Source of the DNA: Dyella_A sp049445995
GTDB lineage: Bacteria > Pseudomonadota > Gammaproteobacteria > Xanthomonadales > Rhodanobacteraceae
Reading direction: 5' to 3'
DNA length: 64,000 nucleotides
NCBI RefSeq assembly: GCF_049445995.1
Contig: NZ_JBMSDZ010000014.1
Location: 31,794-95,793, forward strand
Both the position numbers and the translations under genes were made by a program. Below are positions 8,908 to 16,733 of the stretch, one piece after another; the first letter of the stretch is position 1; each line of letters begins with the position of its first letter. The notes beneath the pieces were generated by a model. It ran no database searches, was not told the origin of the DNA, and was given only the letters and a program-made list of their open reading frames with translations.

Positions 8908-11637
8908 GCCTCAATGAGGCCGCAGCTATTCGCTGCGGATTACCGCGGCTCGCTGGACTGAAGAAGGTGCGCGGCGCCGGACTCGAACCGGATCATGGTG
9001 GGCAGGCCCACCAACCGTTCCTCTTGGAAACTACCGCGCGAACAGGAGGCTACCACTGATGGCCGGCGCACGTATCGAGTTCCCTTCAATGAGGCCGCAG
9101 CTATTCGCTGCGGATTACCCAAGACGTACTGGAACGCTTGGCAGTCGGCAAACTGCTTCAATGAGGCCGCAGCTATTCGCTGCGGATTACACGTAGCAGC
9201 TGGCAATCGGCCACTGGGAGAACGTGCTTCAATGAGGCCGCAGCTATTCGCTGCGGATTACCGGATGAAAAGTCCTACGACGCGTCGGTGCTGGCCGAGC
9301 TTCAATGAGGCCGCAGCTATTCGCTGCGGATTACTCCCAATCGAACGCGATCACTGCGCCCGACTCGCGGCTTCAATGAGGCCGCAGCTATTCGCTGCGG
9401 ATTACTGTCCTTCCGCCGAACGTCCTTGCGGTCCTGCCTTGCTTCAATGAGGCCGCAGCTATTCGCTGCGGATTACCGGGAAGAACGGATGGCACGGCGA
9501 CCGGGCAATGTGGCTTCAATGAGGCCGCAGCTATTCGCTGCGGATTACCGCAAGGGCTACGCAGCCTCCGCTGAGGCAGTGCAGCTTCAATGAGGCCGCA
9601 GCTATTCGCTGCGGATTACCGGAAAGGGTCAGCACTGGGGTATCGATTACAGCCGCTTCAATGAGGCCGCAGCTATTCGCTGCGGATTACCGGGCGCGGC
9701 GGTGTCGGCAAGACACACGTCGTCGAGGCTTCAATGAGGCCGCAGCTATTCGCTGCGGATTACGAGCATTGCAGTCGTAAGAGCTAAAGTCCTCATCAAG
9801 CTTCAATGAGGCCGCAGCTATTCGCTGCGGATTACGCGCAAATCTGGTCACCGGACACGCCGAAGCGTTGGCTTCAATGAGGCCGCAGCTATTCGCTGCG
9901 GATTACCCAGGTGCCTGAGCGCACACCCCACCACGATCCGCCGGCTTCAATGAGGCCGCAGCTATTCGCTGCGGATTACGACCGCCAATTCACCAACTAC
10001 TGCGACGTTCGTATTGCTTCAATGAGGCCGCAGCTATTCGCTGCGGATTACCGAGGACATCGGCAAGAAGCCGGTCGAGGCGATCACGCTTCAATGAGGC
10101 CGCAGCTATTCGCTGCGGATTACCTGCTGGACGTGTACATGGGCGGGCAGGTGCCCTCGGCTTCAATGAGGCCGCAGCTATTCGCTGCGGATTACGGGGC
10201 GATGAGCGAGGTGAGCCGCAGGCCCTGCACGCTTCAATGAGGCCGCAGCTATTCGCTGCGGATTACAGCTCACCACCCGCATCGGCACCACCGGTGCGTT
10301 CGCTTCAATGAGGCCGCAGCTATTCGCTGCGGATTACCGCGATTCCCTGATACGTGCGGCTCCTATCCATCGCTTCAATGAGGCCGAAGCTATTCGCTGC
10401 GGATTACGGCACCATGGCCTCGCAGTCACCCACCACTAAGAGGCTTCAATGAGGCCGCAGCTATTCGCTGCGGATTACCCCGGTCAGAAAATCGGATGTC
10501 GCGACGTAGGAGAAGCTTCAATGAGGCCGCAGCTATTCGCTGCGGATTACATCCCTTGAACATCAGGACCACGGCGCGGATAGCCCCGCTTCAATGAGGC
10601 CGCAGCTATTCGCTGCGGATTACTCGTCATCACCTGCCCGAAGCTGCGAGGTACTGGCTACGCTTCAATGAGGCCGCAGCTATTCGCTGCGGATTACACC
10701 TGGCGCCCCGCGCCCTACCGCCCCGCAGTGCGGGCGCTTCAATGAGGCCGCAGCTATTCGCTGCGGATTACACAGGCCAACGCGTTGATAAGCGAGGGCC
10801 GCAAGCGGCTTCAATGAGGCCGCAGCTATTCGCTGCGGATTACGTGGGTAGCCCGCGGGCGTCACGGCTCGGCATATTGCTTCAATGAGGCCGCAGCTAT
10901 TCGCTGCGGATTACTCGAATCGCTGAGTACATGGCGAGCGGCATCGTGCTGCTTCAATGAGGCCGCAGCTATTCGCTGCGGATTACGGTAGGGCGCGGCG
11001 ACCTGGCACGCGTGCGGCAATGCTTCAATGAGGCCGCAGCTATTCGCTGCGGATTACAAACCCCATGCCAGCCATCCCGGCGGAGAAAATCGTGCTTCAA
11101 TGAGGCCGCAGCTATTCGCTGCGGATTACATATTCGGAGCATTATTAGCCCCGGCGCTTCGGATATGCTTCAATGAGGCCGCAGCTATTCGCTGCGGATT
11201 ACGAACCGGGGATATCCTCTTCTAAAAAAAAAATATTAAGCTTCAATGAGGCCGCAGCTATTCGCTGCGGATTACACCAGTTCTCGCTGAACTTGATCTG
11301 CTCGACGCGATTGCTTCAATGAGGCCGCAGCTATTCGCTGCGGATTACGCCCATCTGGCGTCACAAAAACTGACGTGTATGGGGCTTCAATGAGGCCGCA
11401 GCTATTCGCTGCGGATTACCTCACCACTGCCGTCTATGAGCAGATCAAGGCGCTGGCTTCAATGAGGCCGCAGCTATTCGCTGCGGATTACGACAGTGCT
11501 TGGAAGTCTGCCCAACAGCAGGCGGCTGCTTCAATGAGGCCGCAGCTATTCGCTGCGGATTACTCGGCAAACGCGCGACGCAGATCACCGATCGCGTTGT
11601 TGCTTCAATGAGGCCGCAGCTATTCGCTGCGGATTAC
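8908..11637 (-). CRISPR. Type I-G CRISPR array, 37 repeats
   Basis: There are 37 copies of a 36-bp repeat. On the plus strand it begins GCTTCAATGAGG, contains CCGCAGC-TATTC-GCTGCGG (a 7-bp stem with a 5-nt loop) and ends GGATTAC. Read on the minus strand it ends ATTGAAGC, the usual 8-nt crRNA 5' handle, so transcription is right to left, away from cas2. Thirty-five spacers are 34-38 nt. One, between the two leftmost repeats, is 139 nt (8944-9082). Polarity is confirmed by decay at the left end: repeat 8908-8943 has CCTC for CTTC, and 9083-9118 starts with C for G. One internal copy (10372-10407) has CCGAAGC, which breaks a stem pair. The other copies I read match the consensus. Confidence 0.98.
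8966..9039 (-). other. tRNA-like element or decayed tRNA inside the terminal CRISPR interval
   Basis: Read on the minus strand from 9039, GCGCGGT pairs over 7 bp (one G-U) with GCCGCGC, followed by ACC where a tRNA has its discriminator base and CCA. A D-arm-like hairpin (GTTTCC-AAGA-GGAAC, one bulge) comes next. A long central hairpin follows (TGGTGGGC-CT-GCCCACCA). A T-arm with the tRNA-type loop TTCGAGT on a 4-bp stem (CCGG/CCGG) completes it. The central arm is too tightly paired to expose a normal 7-nt anticodon loop, so this is probably not a functional tRNA. It lies between the two degenerate leader-distal repeats. A tRNA pseudogene is the simplest reading. Confidence 0.5.
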
Positions 11638-11872
11638 AGCCCTCTTGCAAGTCCTTGTGTGAGGGGCTGTTGTGGCGCGCCATGCGAGCGGTGACGGATG
11701 GCGAGGGCGCAGGGTAGCGGGGCCGTGACGGTATCGGCAAGAAGCGGTGGCAAGGTACTGATTGTCAAAGAGCAAAGCGGTGCGAGCGGTGGCGGGGGTT
11801 TGGGGCATCACCGGAGCGCTCGCGGCGTGCGGCAAGATGAAGTGGCATCGATTCCAAGGGTAACGACTGCTT
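11638..11872 (-). promoter_or_regulatory. CRISPR leader and array promoter region
   Basis: This 235-bp gap separates the cas2 stop from the first (leader-proximal) repeat and has no convincing gene. On the minus strand it contains GCTCTTTGACAATC (11772-11759), with a TTGACA -35-like box at 11768-11763, about 125 bp before the first repeat. No strong -10 box is seen 17 nt downstream. Position, the array polarity and the adjacency to cas2 identify it as the leader, where Cas1-Cas2 would insert new spacers. Confidence 0.75.
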
Positions 11873-12163
11873 TCAGACGATGATGGGTTCGCGCGCTACC
11901 GGTTCGAATTTGTCGCCCAGGCTGACGACGCGTGGTTTGACCTTGTCGGCGGGACCCAGATCGATGATCAGCAGGGCGTCGGTACGGCGCAGGATGATGC
12001 CGTCGAGCAGCTGCAGCATTTCGGCGTGCCGGCGCCGGCTCAACCTGCATTGAAATACGGAGAGTTGCAGCCATTCGCCGAACCCTTTCATGGTCTTGAA
12101 GACCCGGCGCCAGCGTTTGTCGTCGCGGATGTCGTAGGTCACCAGGTACAGATGCTCGTCCAT
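11873..12163 (-). CDS. cas2: CRISPR-associated endonuclease Cas2
   Basis: Subunit of the Cas1-Cas2 integrase that inserts spacers. The start at 12163 (MDEHLYLVTYDIRDDKRW) matches the family; the frame is open 14 codons further but those residues are unrelated. The beta1 strand LYLVTYDI carries the conserved Asp, followed by WRRVFKTMKGFGEWLQLSVF and a C-terminal strand VVSLGDKF...PIIV. At 96 residues it is the length usual for Cas2 of types I-C and I-G. It starts 38 bp after cas4-cas1 and is the last gene before the leader. Confidence 0.95.
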   Translation of the reverse strand: MDEHLYLVTYDIRDDKRWRRVFKTMKGFGEWLQLSVFQCRLSRRRHAEMLQLLDGIILRRTDALLIIDLGPADKVKPRVVSLGDKFEPVAREPIIV

Positions 12164-12201
12164 GGTCGTCTCATGCGTTGCGATGGTATGCGGTCGACAA
12201 T

Positions 12202-13920
12202 TCAACGGGTGGTGAAATTTGGATATGCATCCAGTTCGCCAAGCAGGAACCGCCCGAGCAGGCGCGCCTGCAGTTCGAGCAGCCGACGGTAGCTGAGCCG
12301 GTAGCCGAACAGCGGGTGGGTGACTTCGTGACTGAGCCTGCGTTCGAATGCGGCGATGAAGCGCTTGCGTCCATCCGGCGTGAGGTTGACGCTGCCGGCC
12401 GCGCTGACGAAATCGCCGGGATGCACTTCACCGTTGTTGATGACCTGGATCACCACCGAATCGGCCAGCAGCGGGCGGAACGGTTCCATCAGGTCCAGCG
12501 CCAATGCGGGACGGCCGTAGCGCGGCTGGTGGTAGAAACCGCGGAATGGATCGAAACCCACCGATTGCAGGGTGACGGTCAGCGTGCGGACGAGCAGGGT
12601 GTAGGCGAACGACAGCATGGCGTTGATGGGATCGGTCGGCGGGCGGCGGTTGCGCTGGGTGAAGTCGAACGACAGCAACGCCTCGTCTTCGGCGGCCGTG
12701 ACTTTGAGTGTGTTGCGGAAATGCCCGAAGTAGTGCGCGGCGGCGTTGCCCTCGATGCCGAGCAGGGTTTGCAGATTGTCGGCGCTTTCGCTCTGTTTCT
12801 GGATGCGCTTGAGGTCGGCCAGCAGGCGCTCGGGTTTTTCTTCCAGCTTCCAGTTGCGGCGCAGCTGGGTGCGGCAGTTGGCGATCTTCGCGGCCACCAG
12901 CCCGCGCGCCACGCGCAGGCACGCGGCATCGCTGAAGCTGATGCGGTATTGCGCGGTGCGCAGTTCCACGTTCTTGTGGCCGTTGCCGATCGTGTGGCCA
13001 TAGAACCAGCCGCCGTAGCTGTGCCAGGTCACCGGGATGTTCCGCTGCATCAGCTCGCCCAGGCAGGGCGAGGTGACATACACATTGCCCATCAGCACCA
13101 CTTGCGACACCTCGCCGATACGCGCCTTGGCCAGCAGCTGATCGTCCTTGCTGACCTCCAGCACCTCTCCCTTTTTGGTCAGTTTCGCGTTGAACTGCTG
13201 CACGTACAGCGGCAGCGCCTCGTGATGCGGTACCGCCAGGGGGCGTGGTGCCAGTTCCGCGCGATGCAGGAACTGGACTTCGTCGGGCAGGCATATCGTC
13301 ACCAGTGAGCAGCGCGGGCACTTGGGGCTGTCCACCAGCGGATCGGGAATGCGACCGCCCGCGGCCATGGCGCGCAGTTCGGCGATGGCGTTGCGGGTGT
13401 GGGCGAGCAGCTCGTCGTCGAACGGCACGGCGACCCGTTCCTTGCTGGCCACGTAGTAGATCGCGCCTTCTTCGCAGACGTAGCCGTGCTCGCGCAGCAG
13501 CAGGCCCTGCGCGCACAACTGCACGCGTTCGGGGTCGTACACGCCGCGCGGAATGTGCGGGCGTTTGCCGCGTTTGTAATCGACTGGCGTGACGACGCCA
13601 CCTTCGCCCTCGATCAGATCGAGCTTGGCGATCAGGCCGATGGTGTTGGAGGACAAGGTGACCGAGCGGGCGTGGATCTCGGTGTTCTCCTCGCGCGCCT
13701 TGTCCGCTGCCGGCAGGTCACCGGAAGGCTTGTCCACGCGCTGATGCCGATGCCGGCCATCCACCGTGTCGGCTGAATCGGCCCATTCGCCCTGCACCCA
13801 TTCCAGATACGCCAGCCGTGGGCAATACACATGCTCGTTGAGCATGCGTACCGGGATCAGCGGCTGGTCGCCGCTCAACTCCGGAAACGGCAATTGCAAA
13901 TCCCCCTGTTGCGGCTCCAT
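12202..13920 (-). CDS. cas4-cas1: Cas4-Cas1 fusion (spacer acquisition)
   Basis: Fusion of a Cas4 RecB-like nuclease and the Cas1 integrase, typical of type I-G systems; Cas4 trims pre-spacers and selects the PAM. The start at 13920 (MEPQQGDLQLPF) is the Met that leads straight into the family sequence. Cas4 spans about residues 1-205, with a first Cys in EHVYCPRLAY (near 33), VDYKRGKRP as the nuclease motif, and the last Cys group in CPRCSLVTIC (near 200). Cas1 begins about residue 236 (LPLYVQQFNAKLTKKGE). Its metal ligands appear as Glu in GIEGNAAAHYF (near 388), His in GFYHQPR (near 463) and the acidic LALDLMEPFRP (near 475). The 572 residues are normal for this fusion. Confidence 0.95.
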   Translation of the reverse strand: MEPQQGDLQLPFPELSGDQPLIPVRMLNEHVYCPRLAYLEWVQGEWADSADTVDGRHRHQRVDKPSGDLPAADKAREENTEIHARSVTLSSNTIGLIAKLDLIEGEGGVVTPVDYKRGKRPHIPRGVYDPERVQLCAQGLLLREHGYVCEEGAIYYVASKERVAVPFDDELLAHTRNAIAELRAMAAGGRIPDPLVDSPKCPRCSLVTICLPDEVQFLHRAELAPRPLAVPHHEALPLYVQQFNAKLTKKGEVLEVSKDDQLLAKARIGEVSQVVLMGNVYVTSPCLGELMQRNIPVTWHSYGGWFYGHTIGNGHKNVELRTAQYRISFSDAACLRVARGLVAAKIANCRTQLRRNWKLEEKPERLLADLKRIQKQSESADNLQTLLGIEGNAAAHYFGHFRNTLKVTAAEDEALLSFDFTQRNRRPPTDPINAMLSFAYTLLVRTLTVTLQSVGFDPFRGFYHQPRYGRPALALDLMEPFRPLLADSVVIQVINNGEVHPGDFVSAAGSVNLTPDGRKRFIAAFERRLSHEVTHPLFGYRLSYRRLLELQARLLGRFLLGELDAYPNFTTR

Positions 13921-13946
13921 CGAACGTCGCCTTCGTGGCAACCCTG

Positions 13947-14127
13947 AGAGGCTGAGAAAAAATCGCCCGCCTACTGCGACCGCCGCCAAACGCCCGCGCC
14001 GGCGGCGCGCTGGGTGCCAATCCGGGTCATTTGGCCCACCAAACTCCCCGGATTGGCGCCCAGCGCACCTTGTCACGAACGCTTGGCGGCGCTCTCGCTA
14101 CGGCGGTCGAATTTTTCTCAGCCTCTG
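13947..14127. repeat. Imperfect 180-bp palindrome, MITE-like
   Basis: The outer arms AGAGGCTGAGAAAAA (left) and its complement TTTTTCTCAGCCTCT (right) are nearly perfect. GACCGCCGC/CGGCGGTC-type segments pair further in, and CCAATCCGGG / CCCGGATTGG pair around a 20-nt centre. Arms are interrupted by mismatches and short insertions. No target-site duplication is obvious. It fills most of the 273-bp gap between the SEC-C gene and cas4-cas1, a stretch without a gene, and could fold in the operon mRNA. Confidence 0.6.
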
Positions 14128-14193
14128 AACGGATTTGTCGCTTGCTTTTACATGGCGTGCCGGTGAATGGCAATCGCGAGCGCGTGCGGGCTC

Positions 14194-15630
14194 TCAGGTC
14201 CTCAGGCCCAATTGAAGGCGGATCGCGTCGAAGATGGTCTTGCGAGTGGCGGCCGGCAGCCCGAGGTCATGCTGCTCTGCATCCTGCAGCAAGGCCTCGA
14301 CCTGTTCGCGGCCGTCGGGGCTTTGCACCATCTCGCGCGGCGTGCGGTTGGCCAGTGCGGGAAGCGGCAGGTCGATCCACTGCTCGTAGTGATCGCGCAG
14401 GTAGTCGGCCAGGATGGTGCGGGTTTCGGGAGTATCCAGCGGTGGCGGTGGGGACGAGTCGGCCTCTGCCATGGCCTGTTCGAGTGTCTGTGCGGTGTCG
14501 GCGAGCAACGAGGCGCGGGTGGCGAGTGTGTCGTCGATGATGGCTTTCAGCCGATCGGCGCGCTCGCGCGATTTCACCTCCGCGGTCAACCGGTTGCCGT
14601 CGATGGTGATGGTGCCAAGCAGCGTGCCCGATTCGGCGTGCATGCCATGATTCATCTTCACCCAGTCGATGCGCGCGTGCTGGACGAGGCCCGCGGCATC
14701 GCGCTGGATGTCCGCTTCCAGCGTCGCGGGATCGGCGGGGTCGAGGTGGACGAGGGCGTCGAAGGCGGCCTGGGCCGAGTCGATGTCATATACCAGTGTG
14801 TGGAATTCGAGGACTTCGCCGTCGGACGTCACCAGCTCCGGCAGCGACGGATACAGGTAGCGTTCCGACAGCGACAGGTACAGCTCGCGCAACTCGATGT
14901 CCCACATCCGCAGCCTTTCGGTGGGGTTGTCCGGATCGACAAGTCCGATGTCGTTGCTGTGCATGCGTTCGCGCAACGTGATCACCGGCACCTTGTCACC
15001 CGGCGGCAGTGCGACCGCGCAGATCGCCTCGATCAGGGTGACGCCGCTGGCCGAAGCCAGGTGTGCATACACCACCTCATGCAGGGACAACGACTGCGAG
15101 GCGGCACGTTCGTACACGTCATGGCGCTCGCCTGTCAGCAGGTCGCGCAGGGTCATGCTTCGACCGGGTTCGACGCGCTCGACCTCGTAGAAGCTGAATG
15201 GCCGGTCCAGGCACGATTGCAGGTAATCGCGAAGCGCCGGCGACAGTTGGTGCCCCTTGCGCTGCAGGTAGGCCTGCGTCGGCGCGACTTCATGCAAGGC
15301 GGTGTCGGCGACATCGGTATCGTCCGGATTGGGCGACCAGCCGTGCAGCATCCAGGGCAGGAATACCGGGGCGTGCGGCGTATCGCCATCGAATGCCTGC
15401 TCGTCATCGTTCCACAGCATGAACTCCCACCACGCCTCATCGAACGCGCCAGGCCCATAGACCTGGGCGACAAAGCGCAGCATACGCTCGGGCAACCCTT
15501 CCATCTCCCGCCGGATGCGTTGCCATGCCAGTTCTTCCGAGGAGGCTGCCGGTGTCTGCCTGGCCAGGCAGCAGTGCTTGTACTTGCGGCCGCTGCCGCA
15601 AGGGCAGGGATCGTTGCGACTGATCTTCAT
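14194..15630 (-). CDS. SEC-C motif protein inside the cas operon
   Basis: The start at 15630 puts the metal-binding SEC-C motif at the very N-terminus (MKISRNDPCPCGSGRKYKHC), residues about 8-21 with the CPCGSG and HCC ligands. The remaining ~455 residues are a large soluble region with no catalytic motif I can name. Near the C-terminus, NRTPREMVQSPDGREQVEAL resembles the segment found in large SEC-C proteins and in MbcA/ParS-like partner domains. No signal peptide or membrane span is visible, so it should be cytoplasmic. SEC-C motifs bind zinc and often mediate protein contacts; a role with CRISPR is unproven. It starts 43 bp after the ERCC4 nuclease gene on the same strand and is probably co-transcribed. 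Confidence 0.85.
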   Translation of the reverse strand: MKISRNDPCPCGSGRKYKHCCLARQTPAASSEELAWQRIRREMEGLPERMLRFVAQVYGPGAFDEAWWEFMLWNDDEQAFDGDTPHAPVFLPWMLHGWSPNPDDTDVADTALHEVAPTQAYLQRKGHQLSPALRDYLQSCLDRPFSFYEVERVEPGRSMTLRDLLTGERHDVYERAASQSLSLHEVVYAHLASASGVTLIEAICAVALPPGDKVPVITLRERMHSNDIGLVDPDNPTERLRMWDIELRELYLSLSERYLYPSLPELVTSDGEVLEFHTLVYDIDSAQAAFDALVHLDPADPATLEADIQRDAAGLVQHARIDWVKMNHGMHAESGTLLGTITIDGNRLTAEVKSRERADRLKAIIDDTLATRASLLADTAQTLEQAMAEADSSPPPPLDTPETRTILADYLRDHYEQWIDLPLPALANRTPREMVQSPDGREQVEALLQDAEQHDLGLPAATRKTIFDAIRLQLGLRT

Positions 15631-15673
15631 GAGGGCATTGTCTTGAAGGGGCGCCGCCCGGCGCAAGCCGAGA

Positions 15674-16411
15674 TTAGTGCGAGGCGATGGTCCGGGTTTC
15701 ATGCTGTCGGGGGCCACCGGAATGACGACTGTTCGAACCTTTCTCACGGACATAGATGCCGCGCGGTTCCTCGACCGCCCAGCGGACCTTGCGGGCGATG
15801 ACAGGCCCGATACCGGCCACTTCGGACAGGGCATCCAGATCGGCGCCGGTCGCCGCTTCCACGCTGCCGAAGCGCTGGATCAAGCGTGCCGCCCGCGCCG
15901 GGCCGATGCCCGGAAGCCCCTGCAGCACATGCGATTGCAGTGCGGCCTTGCCCCTGGGTCGATAAGCGTGGCGCGGCAATCCGCCGTTGGCGAGGGTCCG
16001 ACGCTGTTGCGCGGCATAGCTCAGCGTAAGCAGCGTGTCGGCAGCATCGCGCGTGCGCAGCACCGGCAGGCCCATGAAAAGCGAGACGGTAACCAGAGCG
16101 CCGCGGATGGCCTCGACACGCATGCCGCTTGACGCCAGATCCCGCGCGCTGCCCTCAAGGATCAACGCGGCCGGGAGCGTGGCCTTGAGCAGCCGCAGGG
16201 ATTGCCTGAACAGCCGTCCATCCGCAATCGATGCGGCGAGGTCGGGCAGCGTCTTGCGTTCGAACAGCAGCGCGTCGTCGAGGCAATAGTCACCCACCGG
16301 CAGGCGCCGTATTTCGACTGCAAAGGCAGCGCAGGCGGCGAGCGCGGCCGGCATCGCCCCGTGCCATTCGCGATCGTCGACGATCAGCCGCGTCGGTCCG
16401 GGATGATTCAT
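15674..16411 (-). CDS. ERCC4 (XPF/MUS81-type) nuclease with helix-hairpin-helix tail
   Basis: Structure-specific DNA nuclease fold. VDDRE (residues 11-15), VGDYCLDD (39-46) and ERKTLPD (51-57) together give the full ERKxxxD signature of XPF-family enzymes, so catalysis should be intact. The C-terminal part carries helix-hairpin-helix repeats (LQGLPGIGPARAARLIQRFG and LSEVAGIGPVIARKVRWAV, about 165-220), the DNA-binding arrangement of XPF. The length is 245 residues. Its ATG overlaps the stop of a truncated PIN toxin gene by 4 nt (ATGA), so translation is coupled. It lies between csb2 and cas4-cas1, which is not part of the standard type I-G set. Possible roles are spacer processing, repair of Cas3 damage or independent defence; none is shown. 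Confidence 0.85.
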   Translation of the reverse strand: MNHPGPTRLIVDDREWHGAMPAALAACAAFAVEIRRLPVGDYCLDDALLFERKTLPDLAASIADGRLFRQSLRLLKATLPAALILEGSARDLASSGMRVEAIRGALVTVSLFMGLPVLRTRDAADTLLTLSYAAQQRRTLANGGLPRHAYRPRGKAALQSHVLQGLPGIGPARAARLIQRFGSVEAATGADLDALSEVAGIGPVIARKVRWAVEEPRGIYVREKGSNSRHSGGPRQHETRTIASH

Positions 16412-16602
16412 TGCCGCATCACGGCGACGACCTGCAGCGCCGCGCTTTCATCGCGCTGCTGCAGCACGCGCTTGAACACTTCCAACAGGCTGATCGAAGG
16501 CACTGCCAGCGCATCGACAGCCTCGATGGCCCGTGCGAACCGCGGGGCATTGGGGCCGTCCGCGGAATATTCCAGCCACGCCGACGAGTCCAGCCCATTC
16601 AC
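16408..16602 (-). pseudogene. Truncated PIN-domain toxin (VapC-like), N-terminal half only
   Basis: The frame of 64 codons starts at GTG 16602 (MNGLDSSAWLEYSADG). It has the first PIN acidic residue in LDSSAWLEY and the second in SISLLEVFKRVLQQ. It then stops at the ATGA overlap with the ERCC4 gene. A full VapC is about 130 residues; the second half with the remaining acidic ligands is missing, so ribonuclease activity is unlikely. It overlaps the antitoxin remnant by 4 nt (GTGA), as in real vapBC operons. The break point coincides with the ERCC4 start, suggesting that the nuclease cassette arrived by a join inside vapC. Confidence 0.7.
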
Positions 16603-16724
16603 AGGCTATCCCGCTCGCGCGGTACCGACGCGTCGATGCCCTTGAGCGAGCCCCGGCGGATTTCATCGGCACCATCGGGATGAACTCCAGTACGGTGCCC
16701 GTGCCCTGTGTCGAAATCAGTCAT
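16599..16724 (-). pseudogene. Decayed AbrB-type (VapB) antitoxin fragment
   Basis: The 41-codon frame starting at ATG 16724 ends RRGSLKGIDASVPRERDSL, which resembles the tail of AbrB/SpoVT-family antitoxins (RGFLKGIDTTVEREEDR-like). In the +1 frame just upstream the DNA encodes VLEFIPMVPMKSA, the segment that normally precedes this tail in such antitoxins. The gene has therefore suffered a frameshift near 16670, and its DNA-binding N-terminal half is gone. It sits directly after csb2 (stop at 16734) and overlaps the truncated PIN gene. Confidence 0.6.
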
Positions 16725-16733
16725 GGCGATGCC

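Noticed and set aside
8966..9039. Annotation as a functional tRNA gene
   Set aside because: The central arm pairs over 8 bp with a 2-nt loop, leaving no proper anticodon loop, and the T-stem has only 4 pairs. I list it as tRNA-like instead.
8995..11694. Open frames across the CRISPR array with the repeated peptide SMRPQLFAADY
   Set aside because: They arise only from the repeat sequence being stop-free in that frame; length, period and spacers identify the region as a CRISPR array.
14196..14540. Possibility that the region around 14.1-14.5 kb encodes a plus-strand protein
   Set aside because: The minus-strand SEC-C gene has a recognisable C-terminal block here; the plus-strand frames are arginine-rich shadows.
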